Positions 1 to 6,455 of a stretch of DNA of 16,307 nucleotides are shown here, piece by piece. Both the position numbers and the translations under genes were made by a program. The stretch lies in assembly GCA_031430575.1 (NCBI GenBank), contig JANPBT010000070.1, forward strand, positions 1-16,307, read 5' to 3'. The notes under the pieces were generated by a model. It had not been told where the DNA came from and did no database searches. It worked only from the letters and a program-made list of their open reading frames with translations. The stretch comes from JANMDS01 sp031430575. GTDB taxonomy: Bacteria > Pseudomonadota > Gammaproteobacteria > Burkholderiales > Casimicrobiaceae. Each line of letters opens with the position of its first letter. Position 1 is the first letter of the stretch.

Positions 1-140
1 CAATATCTCGAAGCGTTGGACCATGCCGATTCAAAACTGGAAACAGGCCATGAGCCAATTCATGATCAGATTCGATACCCAATTCAACCAAATTACCAAC
101 GCCTAGCAAAATCTTAATACACAAAACTCTTTACAGGCTC
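1..140 (+). mobile_element. Right end of an IS256-family insertion sequence
   Basis: The segment carries the transposase C-terminus (to 106) and then about 34 bases of non-coding end. Read inward from the outside, the end begins GAGCCTGTAAAGAGTTTTGT (140 down to 121). A G-rich start followed by a TTTTGTGTA-like block is the usual look of IS256-family terminal inverted repeats. The boundary at about 140/141 is inferred: to its right the RHS reading frame runs cleanly and matches the family up to that point. The other IS end and the target-site duplication lie outside the window. A duplication of 8-9 bp starting with AATTGACC (141 onward) would be expected on the far side. Confidence 0.7.
2..106 (+). 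CDS. IS256/Mutator-family transposase, C-terminal fragment
   Basis: This reading frame enters from the left edge of the window and ends at a TAG at 104-106. The visible 34 residues include KRWTMPIQNWKQAMSQFMI. This matches the conserved tail of IS256-family (Mutator, DDE) transposases, where a tryptophan-rich W-x-x-P-x-x-x-W-x-x-x-x-x-x-F segment closes the protein. The enzyme would catalyse cut-and-paste or copy-out transposition of its own element. Only the C-terminus is visible, so intactness cannot be judged. About 30 bases further on is a sequence typical of the IS outer end, and directly beyond it a truncated RHS gene. The family call rests on recalled C-terminal sequence character, not on the catalytic core, which lies outside the window. 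Confidence 0.75.
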   Translation, partial: NISKRWTMPIQNWKQAMSQFMIRFDTQFNQITNA

Positions 141-1138
141 AATTGACCCGCTAAATCAAAGATTTCATGCGCAGACTCTGGTGTAGTTAGCCTATAGCCA
201 ATAGTCGCACCGCCCTCGCCGATCTCATAGGCCAAATAGTAGCCATGACTAATTGCCGCGATTTGCCCCCACTGACCAGAGCCACTAAGCAAGAAGCGCT
301 CCGTTTCACCAATACTGGTTTCTACAGAAGCCATTGTGCGCGTTGGACTATTGAAAACAGTGAGCCTTTTGCCAAATCGGTCACGCCACCGACTACCAAA
401 CCCTGCAGTGATGCTATTTGACGTCGCCCCAGTAGCTAAAAACGCTTCGAAGGTGACATCAAGCATTTCGCCCCCAAAGGCGAAAAGGGATTCGGAATGA
501 ACCTTCATGCCACTAGATACGGCCGTCGGGTTGCCGACCATTGGGCACTTCGGAGCGCGCGGGCGAACGCAAAATAGTAATTCAGAGCTCCCGGGGAACG
601 AAGCGATGCTGAAACCACTATCGCCCCCTGATATATACCCGCTCGGGCATTCATCACCTCTATTGCCAGTTACGCCGACGCTTGCGTTTCCGTTTACACA
701 GTATTCACTTGGCGTGCATGAAGTGCATGTTGTTGGTATCCAACTTACTTCGACTGCGACGCCATCGGTATTGCTGCGGTATGCGGGCGACCCGAGGCTA
801 AAGTTTCCACCCTCTGAGGAACACCATCCCGCCACGCCCGAAATCGGGGGTGTGCTAAATGTCCGATCAATAACAACGCCAGCGGTACCGCTGAAACCCC
901 ACGTACCGTAAACAACGCCAGTACATTCGAATTTTTCAGAATCTAAGTGTTTCGTAAAAAAGTCAGTGCAATTCGCGCTCCAAGCTGGCGACGAACCAGA
1001 AACCAAAAAAACGAAAAATGCAGCTAATTTACGTAGGGCTGTAGCCCTGCCTCTCCAGCTCGACAAATGAATTGGAACGGCTAACTTTGCGATGAAATTC
1101 AACAATTTATATCTCAACATAGTTTTACAAAAATACAT
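131..1138 (-). pseudogene. RHS-repeat protein, N-terminal part, truncated by the IS element
   Basis: The frame encodes about 335 residues with a Sec signal peptide (hydrophobic AAFFVFLVSG followed by SPAWS-A). Next comes a cysteine-rich stretch (CTSCTPSEYC and others). The C-terminal part resembles the DUF6531 domain that opens many RHS/YD-repeat proteins: VGNPTAVSSGMKV corresponds to the usual GNPxxxxTGxK, GFGSRWRDRFGKRL to the usual GxGWRxxYxxxL, and YRLTTPESAHEIFDLAGQL to the usual final F-D-x-x-G-x-L. Real RHS proteins then continue for many hundreds of residues of YD repeats. Here the frame stops immediately, because AGC CTG TAA is supplied by the IS end at 131-140. So this is a truncated gene, not a complete short protein. 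No clear ribosome site supports any start. ATG codons at 1138 and 1120 and a TTG at 1162 are all possible. Confidence 0.65.
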
Positions 1139-1448
1139 CAGTCGATAGATGAAGGATGGCAAAAATTTAGACTTTTTTTAGACTTAGACGTTTGTCAATT
1201 GCTGCCAGCGAGAACTTCGACACGAAATTTACACTAGACCTTAACGCAAAGCTATTGCACCCGTACAGCGTGTATCTATCTGCAAAAAGAATCAGTTAAC
1301 CGCGTGCCAACCCCCAACACCGCTTTGGTTCGTCACATTGGCCGCTCCTGTAATCACTCACTGCCGCCCACTTGAGGTCGTCACAACAGCACCTAACCGA
1401 ACAGTATTGGGTAATCACGCCATTTTTGAGCGCAGCTAAACTAGCCCA
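1139..1448. other. Intergenic region between the truncated RHS gene and cysM
   Basis: This stretch of about 310 bases contains no convincing gene on either strand and no tRNA-like fold that I can see. It is the likely promoter region for cysM (rightward) and for the RHS gene (leftward). On the minus strand TTGACA is readable just upstream of the RHS gene (complement of 1190-1197), but no good -10 box follows at 16-18 bp. Three copies of TTAGAC lie at 1167-1172, 1178-1183 and 1184-1189, and could be a small operator or chance. A weak rightward promoter-like pair is TTGGTT (1325-1330) and TGTAAT (1349-1354), spaced 18 bp. None of these is strong. Confidence 0.4.
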
Positions 1449-2360
1449 ATGAACGCTATAAATCTCCCGCCTATTGATCATCGCATTGGCAACACACCGT
1501 TGGTCTCACTGCAGCGCCTGCCCGCGCGCTTTGGTGTGCCGAAATCAACGTTGATATTGGGTAAATTGGAAGGTAATAATCCGGCTGGCTCAGTCAAGGA
1601 TCGGCCGGCGCTTTACATGATTGATGGCGCAGAAAAGCGCGGTGAAATTAAGCCTGGCGATACCTTGATCGAGGCCACCAGTGGCAACACCGGCATTGCG
1701 CTGGCCATGGTCGCGGCGATTCGTGGCTACAAAATGACGCTCATCATGCCTGATGATCTTTCGGTCGAACGCAGGCAGGCGATGACAGCGTATGGTGCAA
1801 AACTCATCTTAACGCCCGCAGCCAAGGGCGGCATGGAATTCGCGCGCGATTTGGCAATGCAAATGCAAGCCGCAGGGCAAGGGCGGGTGCTCGATCAGTT
1901 TTCTAATCTCGATTGCCCGCGCGCGCACTACGAAGGCACGGGCCCAGAAATCGCGGCTGACACGCAAGGCCGGGTGACCCATTTTGTGAGCGCGATGGGC
2001 ACGACCGGCACGATTATGGGCGTGGCGCAATATCTAAATGAGCACATACCTGCGGCGCAGATTATCGGCTGCAGGCCCACCGATGGCTCAAAAATCCCGG
2101 GGATTAGGAAGTGGCCTGAAGCCTATTTGCCGAAAATTTTTGATGCTTCACGGGTGAATGTGATCGAAGAAGTGACCCAAGCGGACGCCGAGGAAACGAT
2201 GCGGGCGCTGGCAAAAGAGGAGGGCATTTTTTGTGGCGTCTCCGCAGGCGGCGCGGCAGCCGTAGCCTTGCGGATCGCGCAAAAAATTGAAAATGGCGTG
2301 ATCGTATTTATCGTGTGTGATCGTGGCGATCGGTATTTGTCTACCGGCGTATTTGCTTGA
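1449..2360 (+). CDS. cysM: Cysteine synthase B (O-acetylserine sulfhydrylase B)
   Basis: This cytoplasmic PLP enzyme makes cysteine from O-acetylserine and sulfide; the CysM type can also use thiosulfate to form S-sulfocysteine. Its 303 residues equal the length of E. coli CysM. The PLP lysine is K50 in EGNNPAGSVKDR, the phosphate-binding loop is TSGNTGIALAM (about 78-88), SAMGTTGT is near 180, and the CysM-type C-terminal block CDRGDRYLSTGVF is intact. The gene starts at ATG 1449; no obvious Shine-Dalgarno sequence precedes it. Its stop overlaps the TTG start of the next gene by 3 bases, which suggests translational coupling. A perfect copy of the 18-bp repeat lies inside at 2046-2063, encoding HIPAAQI. 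Compared with remembered E. coli CysM, this loop has the same length, so the repeat replaced residues rather than being inserted. Confidence 0.95.
   Translation: MNAINLPPIDHRIGNTPLVSLQRLPARFGVPKSTLILGKLEGNNPAGSVKDRPALYMIDGAEKRGEIKPGDTLIEATSGNTGIALAMVAAIRGYKMTLIMPDDLSVERRQAMTAYGAKLILTPAAKGGMEFARDLAMQMQAAGQGRVLDQFSNLDCPRAHYEGTGPEIAADTQGRVTHFVSAMGTTGTIMGVAQYLNEHIPAAQIIGCRPTDGSKIPGIRKWPEAYLPKIFDASRVNVIEEVTQADAEETMRALAKEEGIFCGVSAGGAAAVALRIAQKIENGVIVFIVCDRGDRYLSTGVFA
2046..2063 (+). repeat. 18-bp dispersed repeat, copy 1 (perfect, inside cysM)
   Basis: The sequence is ATACCTGCGGCGCAGATT, identical to the consensus. It is read in the frame encoding I-P-A-A-Q-I. The core CTGCG-G-CGCAG is a palindrome around one central base. 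Confidence 0.9.
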
Positions 2361-2623
2361 TTGAAGCGCCAACGCAGCACGACATTGCCGAAGCAATTTT
2401 GCGCGCAGTGGCAACGCGTGGGCTTCATAAATCAATTTGCCCTTCTGAAATTGCCCGTTCGTTGTGGACGCAACCCAGCGACGCATGGCGCGCGCGGATG
2501 CCAGAAGTGCGTGAAGCTGCGTTTACGCTTGCCGATGCGGGGCAGATCGCGATTACGCAACGGGGTGAAATCGTAGATGGGCGCACCGCGCGTGGCGCGA
2601 TTCGCCTGCGGGCGAAGGCCTGA
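2357..2623 (+). CDS. DUF3253 domain protein
   Basis: A small cytoplasmic protein of 88 residues with no signal peptide or membrane segment. The pattern ILRAVATRGLHKSICPSEIAR, followed by W-x-x-x-MPEVREAAFTLADAG, QIAITQRGEIVD and GAIRLR, fits DUF3253. That family is thought to adopt a winged-helix-like fold, but its function is unknown. The start is TTG at 2357: it overlaps the cysM stop (TTGA) and no other start keeps the N-terminal helix, so translation is probably coupled to cysM. Downstream, an inverted pair of the 18-bp repeats forms a likely terminator. The co-occurrence with cysM suggests cotranscription but does not reveal a role. Confidence 0.8.
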   Translation: MIEAPTQHDIAEAILRAVATRGLHKSICPSEIARSLWTQPSDAWRARMPEVREAAFTLADAGQIAITQRGEIVDGRTARGAIRLRAKA

Positions 2624-2630
2624 TTCAAAT

Positions 2631-2648
2631 AACCTGCCGCGCAGTTTT
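2631..2648 (+). repeat. 18-bp dispersed repeat, copy 2 (degenerate)
   Basis: AACCTGCCGCGCAGTTTT matches the consensus core with one substitution (CCTGCcGCGCAG) and carries the GTTTTT variant of the right flank. It forms the left arm of an inverted pair with the perfect copy at 2683-2700. Confidence 0.6.
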
Positions 2649-2682
2649 TGCAGGATTGCGTCAAGGCACTCAAAAAAGGGGA

Positions 2683-2700
2683 AATCTGCGCCGCAGGTAT
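2683..2700 (-). repeat. 18-bp dispersed repeat, copy 3 (perfect, intergenic)
   Basis: On the minus strand this reads ATACCTGCGGCGCAGATT, a perfect match. It lies between the convergent DUF3253 and DUF2147 genes and pairs with the degenerate copy at 2631-2648. Confidence 0.9.
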
Positions 2701-2713
2701 TGATCGAAATCGA

Positions 2714-3160
2714 CTACTCGACGCGCTTCCAGATCTGGGAGCGGCCAAAGAGCGGCGTGCCAATATAACCGCGCACGCTGAGTGATTTGTGATCTGCAGA
2801 CGGAATAATCTGCACCCGATAAACCTTGCCGTTGTTGGGGTCCATGATGTCGCCACCGCTCCAGCGATCACCGTCTTTGCGCAGATTGCGCAAAATCGCC
2901 ATGCCCATAACCGGCTTGCCTTTGCGCTCGTCTGTGCAGGCATCGCAAACGGAATCGGGCGCATCTTTGGGATCGAGCAGCTTTACGATCATGCCGGTCC
3001 AAACGCCATCGGTTTCGCTAATTTTGACCTGTGAGAGGGGCTTTTGCGAGGCATCGTCGATGGTGATCCAGAGCCCTGTGGGCGATTGCCCGAACGCCAG
3101 CGGCGCAACCAGCGAGGTCAGCACCAAAACTAGAAAATTATTTAAAGGATGACGTGACAT
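2714..3160 (-). CDS. DUF2147 secreted protein
   Basis: 148 residues with an N-terminal Sec signal peptide (FLVLVLTSLVAPLAFG, cleaved before QSPTGLW). The mature part shows the DUF2147 layout: GLWITIDD at the start, then LLDPKDAPDSVCDACTDERKGKP with a CxxC, GMAILRNL, GGDIMDPNNGKVY, and a closing VRGYIGTPLFGRSQIW. The family is periplasmic, beta-rich and lipocalin-like. Its function is not established, and some members lie near transport or stress genes. The start at ATG 3160 leaves 26 bases to the divergent xrtH start, with no clear Shine-Dalgarno sequence. Confidence in the family is high and in any function low. Confidence 0.88.
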   Translation of the reverse strand: MSRHPLNNFLVLVLTSLVAPLAFGQSPTGLWITIDDASQKPLSQVKISETDGVWTGMIVKLLDPKDAPDSVCDACTDERKGKPVMGMAILRNLRKDGDRWSGGDIMDPNNGKVYRVQIIPSADHKSLSVRGYIGTPLFGRSQIWKRVE

Positions 3161-3186
3161 TGTGGAGAACGGAATAAACTCGTGCG

Positions 3187-3726
3187 ATGATCCGATTTTT
3201 ACTCCTTTTTTTGCTGATTCAAGGTGTGCTCTTTGGCGCGCAGCTCACGCCTTGGGGGCAGGAATATTTCGTCATCCCCTGGACAACTGCGCTGGCCACA
3301 ATTTGCCAAAAAATTGTGACGCTATTTGATGCCAATGTCGTGGCGGTGGGCAAAATTTTGCGCAGCACCAGCAATGGCTTTGCGGTCTCGATTGAAGCCG
3401 GTTGCAATGGCGTCGAGGCGACAATCGTCTTGCTTGCGGCAATTTTGGCGTTCCCCGCGCCATGGAAATATAAATTGATTGGTTTCTTAGCAGGTATCGT
3501 GGCCGTACAGGGGCTCAATATCGTGCGCGTGATCAGTTTGTTTTATCTGGGTCAGTGGAATATGAAATTTTTTGAATGGGCCCATTTATATGTGTGGCAA
3601 GCCCTCATCATGCTCGATGTTTTGATCGTTTGGCTGGTCTGGATCCGCCGCGTCCCGCGCGCAGACGAGAGCGCCGACGCCAATACACCTCCCAATCCAC
3701 CTGCGGGAGCAATCAGTGCGGTTTAG
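3187..3726 (+). CDS. xrtH: Exosortase H
   Basis: An integral inner-membrane protein of 179 residues. The exosortase catalytic set is in order: Cys73 in EAGCNGVEA, Arg114 in NIVRVISLFYLG and His133 in WAHLYVWQALIML. Exosortases are transpeptidase-like enzymes that cleave C-terminal sorting tags of exported proteins. The short single-domain form, followed by its dedicated partner, fits the XrtH type, whose usual substrates end in IPTLxxWG-CTERM. No such substrate is encoded in this window. About five hydrophobic helices are visible, and the C-terminal tail is hydrophilic and proline-rich. The next gene starts inside its last codons (GTG 3716), an 11-base overlap. A weak GGAGAA precedes the ATG at longer than usual spacing. 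Confidence 0.88.
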   Translation: MIRFLLLFLLIQGVLFGAQLTPWGQEYFVIPWTTALATICQKIVTLFDANVVAVGKILRSTSNGFAVSIEAGCNGVEATIVLLAAILAFPAPWKYKLIGFLAGIVAVQGLNIVRVISLFYLGQWNMKFFEWAHLYVWQALIMLDVLIVWLVWIRRVPRADESADANTPPNPPAGAISAV

Positions 3727-4375
3727 TGTGTTTACGCCGCCCACGACCATTGGCGCGTTTTTCGTTCGTGTTTTGCTGTGGTTGCCGATTACCTTTTTGC
3801 TCTGGGTGATTTGCGCACCACTCCTACACTTTCCCATCGCGCTGGCGATGCATGCGTTATCGTGGATCGGTATTCCGCAATGGCTGCTTGATGTCGAGCA
3901 AGGCGCGCAAACGTTTAATTTCATCACTTCACTTAAACCACCATCTGGCGACGACGCTTTTCGCGCGAACGCTCGGGTTGAGACCGTGGTTAACGCCATG
4001 CTGTACACGTTTGGTCTGCCGTTGTTCGCTGCACTGACGTTCGCCGCGTGGCAAACCCACATGGTGCGTACGCTCTCAATTGGCTATGCGGTGCTGCTTC
4101 CGTTCCAATTGCTAGCGGTCTATGTGACCGGGTTAAAGCAAATTGCTTTTAACTTTGGCCCAGTCGTCGCGCAGCAAATGGAATTTGGTGTGGTTCAAAA
4201 TACACTCATTGCCTACACCTACCAAATCTCAACCCTGATGATGCCACCGGTCACCGCGCTTGCAGTGTGGCTCGTGACCCACCGCAGCTTCGTTGAAGGC
4301 TTTGTGCGCCGCGATTTGCTGCGCACAAAATCAAAGCCGAGTAGCACGCCGGCGGCTAGTCGTACTTCCGCATAA
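3716..4375 (+). CDS. Exosortase H-associated membrane protein
   Basis: 219 residues with at least four hydrophobic segments: about 9-50 (FFVRVLLWLPITFLLWVIC onward), 85-105 (NAMLYTFGLPLFAALTF), 115-140 (LSIGYAVLLPFQLLAVYVTG) and 160-190 (YQISTLMMPPVTALAVWLV). The protein has a basic, Arg/Ser-rich cytoplasmic tail. I assign it as the membrane partner commonly encoded right after xrtH; this rests on position and topology more than on a signature motif. The start is GTG 3716, preceded by GGGAG about 7 bases upstream and overlapping xrtH by 11 bases, which suggests coupled translation. The last 20 bases overlap tail-to-tail with the FAD oxidoreductase gene on the other strand. Confidence 0.75.
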   Translation: MRFSVFTPPTTIGAFFVRVLLWLPITFLLWVICAPLLHFPIALAMHALSWIGIPQWLLDVEQGAQTFNFITSLKPPSGDDAFRANARVETVVNAMLYTFGLPLFAALTFAAWQTHMVRTLSIGYAVLLPFQLLAVYVTGLKQIAFNFGPVVAQQMEFGVVQNTLIAYTYQISTLMMPPVTALAVWLVTHRSFVEGFVRRDLLRTKSKPSSTPAASRTSA

Positions 4376-5447
4376 AGCGGCGGTCGATCCAGTCTTTCCA
4401 CGTCCAAACCCAGTCACCCGAAAACGTCACGCCGCCTTTGTATCCGACCGCGGTCTTACCCCCGAGTGCAAGCAAGGCTAGCGCTGTTTTTTTGTTGACG
4501 AAGGGTTTGGTTTTTTGGCCGTTGAGCGCTGCACATAATTGCGCATGAAGCCACGGACCTTGCCGCACGGGCACGACGCCAGCCTTCACTAATGTCGGCA
4601 TGCCGACGCGAGACGCACAATCCCCGACGGCAAAAATAGTGGCGTGTGACGTGCTGCGCTGCATTTGATCGACAGCGATAAAGCCATCAGGCGCGTGTGC
4701 AAAATCGCTACGGGCGATGAAGTCTTGCGGCTGGGCGAAGGTCGCCCAGACGGATGCATCGCAGGCAACTTGCGCGCCGTCGTTCAGGCGCACGCCATCT
4801 GCTGTGCAGGCCGTAGCGAGCACGTTAAGGCGTAAATCTGCGCCGCAGGTATTGAGTGCTTTTTGTGCAGATGCCACGACCGCGCTTGGATAACCCGGCA
4901 GCAGCGCATCTCGCGAAGAGACTAAGGTAAATCGGGTTGCAGCGCCCAGCCGATGCGCGAGCGCTAGCAGCACTTCAACCGAAGCCGCGCCGCCACCGAC
5001 AATCACGATGTGTTTGCAGTGCGAAAGCGTTGGCAGCTGGGAGAGAAAATGTGCGAATGGTTTTACAGAAAGATGGAGCCCGCCCATCACCGGTGGCATC
5101 CACGGGTGGGAGCCGGCATTGATGCTCAAAAAACCGTAGTCAAATTTACCAGCGTGGGTATGGACGCAACGTGCGCTCGCTTCAATCGCAAGCACCTGGG
5201 TTTCGATAAATCGAACGCCCGCGCGCTGGCAGAGTTGGGGCACGTTGACTTCGGCTTCTTCGCGCCGGTAATGCCCCGCGATCACGCCCGGCATCATGCC
5301 CGAGTAGCCCGCTTGCGCGGTTTCACTGAGCAAAGTGATTTCGCAGTTTTTTGGGCGCGCGCTGCGCATGCGCCGGATAACCTCGACTTGAGCATGGCCT
5401 GCGCCGATAAGCAGCAGCTGCCGCGGGCGCGGCGGCGCAGCGCTCAA
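4356..5447 (-). CDS. FAD/NAD(P)H-dependent oxidoreductase of the SelD-N-terminal (NDH-2-like) family
   Basis: 363 residues in a two-dinucleotide-fold flavoprotein layout: LLLIGAGHAQVEVIRR (about 11-26) for FAD, YSGMMPGVIAGHY (48-60), HIVIVGGGAASVEVLLAL (146-163) for NAD(P)H, and IFAVGDCAS (271-279), the second FAD contact. The closing FSGDWVWTWKDWIDRRFMRKY is typical of the subgroup that is fused N-terminally to SelD in some bacteria and stands alone in others. No selD is present here, so the substrate is unknown. The start is TTG 5447, one base after the prmB stop. The next ATG would delete the GAGHA motif, so TTG is preferred. It forms the third gene of pilU-prmB-FAD. A perfect repeat copy encodes NTCGAD. 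Confidence 0.85.
   Translation of the reverse strand: MSAAPPRPRQLLLIGAGHAQVEVIRRMRSARPKNCEITLLSETAQAGYSGMMPGVIAGHYRREEAEVNVPQLCQRAGVRFIETQVLAIEASARCVHTHAGKFDYGFLSINAGSHPWMPPVMGGLHLSVKPFAHFLSQLPTLSHCKHIVIVGGGAASVEVLLALAHRLGAATRFTLVSSRDALLPGYPSAVVASAQKALNTCGADLRLNVLATACTADGVRLNDGAQVACDASVWATFAQPQDFIARSDFAHAPDGFIAVDQMQRSTSHATIFAVGDCASRVGMPTLVKAGVVPVRQGPWLHAQLCAALNGQKTKPFVNKKTALALLALGGKTAVGYKGGVTFSGDWVWTWKDWIDRRFMRKYD
4835..4852 (-). repeat. 18-bp dispersed repeat, copy 4 (perfect, inside the FAD oxidoreductase gene)
   Basis: A perfect minus-strand copy of ATACCTGCGGCGCAGATT. It is read in a different frame from the cysM copy, giving N-T-C-G-A-D. Confidence 0.9.
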
Positions 5448-5448
5448 C

Positions 5449-6441
5449 TCAGCGCCACGCGAGTAGATCTTCGCGAGAGGTCACAAAAACCGCGCCTTCC
5501 GATTGTGGGGTATCGAGCCAGGTAAAGGGAGCCGTTGGGAAGGCTTCCATCACGAAATCTTGGTTGTTGCCCACCTCAACGACCAGCACACCACCGGGCT
5601 TGAGCCGCTCGGGCGCTTCGTCCAAAATGCGGCGCACGATCTCTAAGCCATCATCACCTGCTGCGAGTGCAATTGCCGGCTCGTGCCGATACTCGCTCGG
5701 CAATTGGCGCATTGAGTCAGCGGTAACGTAAGGTGGATTTGACAAGATGACATCGAAACGCTCCGTGCGCAAACTATCATAGACATCAGAGCGCACAATA
5801 TTCATTGCCGGCTTTTTTTGGTCAATGAAGTAACGGTTGACGTTTATGCGGGTGACTTCTAAAGCCTCCGCCGAAATGTCGGCCAATGTGACCCGACGCA
5901 CGCGCGGGAACACATGCGCTGCGATGATGCCTAAGCAGCCCGAGCCACAACACAAATCTAAAATTTCAAGCGGGGCAGGGCCGTCGCCAATCCACGGTGC
6001 GAGGCCGTCAAAAAGTAATTCAGCAATAAACGAGCGGGGTATGAGCACCCGTTCGTCGACATAAAACGAAAATTCACCCTGCCACGCTTCTTTTAAAACG
6101 TAAGGCAGCGGTCGACGCAAAATAACGCGCTCATGCAAGCAGCGTTCGATGCGAATCATCTGCTCTTCGCTGAGGATGGCGTCGTCGTCAATGGTGATCG
6201 CGTTAAAGCCGGTGCCAACGTCGTCCGCGCTTTGGTCAAACCAGCGGCTAATGGCCTCGGCAGATCCCGCTGTTTCGGTGAGGACGTGATGAATGAGCAC
6301 GTTGGCTTCGTGGCTGGCATCGGCGTAGCCGTGGCCAAACACGAGATCTTGGCTGGCGTAGGCGCGCAGCGAAGCTTCATACGCGTCAGCGACAGTCTTT
6401 GCGCCGCTTAAAAACTGCGCCGCAGGTACAAAAGTTGTCAT
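5449..6441 (-). CDS. prmB: Ribosomal protein uL3 glutamine methyltransferase
   Basis: PrmB N5-methylates a glutamine of ribosomal protein uL3 during 50S assembly, using S-adenosylmethionine. The 330 residues hold an N-terminal helical substrate-binding domain (to about 120), then YVLKEAWQGEFSFYVDERVLIPRSFIAELL, which precedes the Rossmann methyltransferase fold. Motif I is LDLCCGSGCLGI (161-172), and the glutamine-recognising NPPY lies at 235-238 in VILSNPPYV. The L-C-x-G-S-G-C form and the PRSxIAEL box favour PrmB over PrmC (HemK). It lies 14 bases after pilU and 1 base before the FAD gene, in one operon. A near-perfect repeat copy (6412-6429) encodes residues 4-9, V-P-A-A-Q-F, just inside the start. 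Confidence 0.9.
   Translation of the reverse strand: MTTFVPAAQFLSGAKTVADAYEASLRAYASQDLVFGHGYADASHEANVLIHHVLTETAGSAEAISRWFDQSADDVGTGFNAITIDDDAILSEEQMIRIERCLHERVILRRPLPYVLKEAWQGEFSFYVDERVLIPRSFIAELLFDGLAPWIGDGPAPLEILDLCCGSGCLGIIAAHVFPRVRRVTLADISAEALEVTRINVNRYFIDQKKPAMNIVRSDVYDSLRTERFDVILSNPPYVTADSMRQLPSEYRHEPAIALAAGDDGLEIVRRILDEAPERLKPGGVLVVEVGNNQDFVMEAFPTAPFTWLDTPQSEGAVFVTSREDLLAWR
6412..6429 (-). repeat. 18-bp dispersed repeat, copy 5 (two mismatches, inside prmB)
   Basis: On the minus strand it reads GTACCTGCGGCGCAGTTT, which differs at the first base and at the A/T of the right flank. It shares the GTTTTT-type flank with the copies at 2631 and 13967. It is read as V-P-A-A-Q-F near the N-terminus of PrmB. 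Confidence 0.8.
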
Positions 6442-6455
6442 TACAAAACGCTCGA

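Larger units (their letters stand above)
2631..2700. terminator. Bidirectional terminator-like hairpin built from two repeat copies
   Basis: The two arms pair over 12 bp with one mismatch (2632-2643 region with 2686-2697 region). Inside, TTTTTG (2645-2650) can pair with CAAAAA (2671-2676), lengthening the stem around a loop of about 20 nt. The structure sits 8 bases after the DUF3253 stop and 13 bases from the DUF2147 stop, exactly where a shared terminator for convergent genes belongs. There is no classic terminal U-run directly after the outer arm, so how it would terminate is inferred from position. Confidence 0.55.

Noticed and set aside
507..911. A 134-residue plus-strand open frame
   Set aside because: Antisense to the RHS gene, whose domain pattern is readable; no domain or ribosome site supports this frame.
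1020..1060. The AGGGCTGTAGCCCT palindrome in the RHS gene as a mobile repeat or attC-like site
   Set aside because: It is a single short palindrome inside the signal-peptide coding region with no second copy or partner in the window.
131..1138. The RHS fragment as an exosortase H substrate
   Set aside because: It has a signal peptide but ends in AGQLSL, contributed by the IS end, with no IPTL motif, membrane helix or Arg cluster.
2425..2964. A 179-residue minus-strand open frame
   Set aside because: Covers parts of the DUF3253 and DUF2147 genes in other frames and crosses the terminator hairpin; no family pattern.
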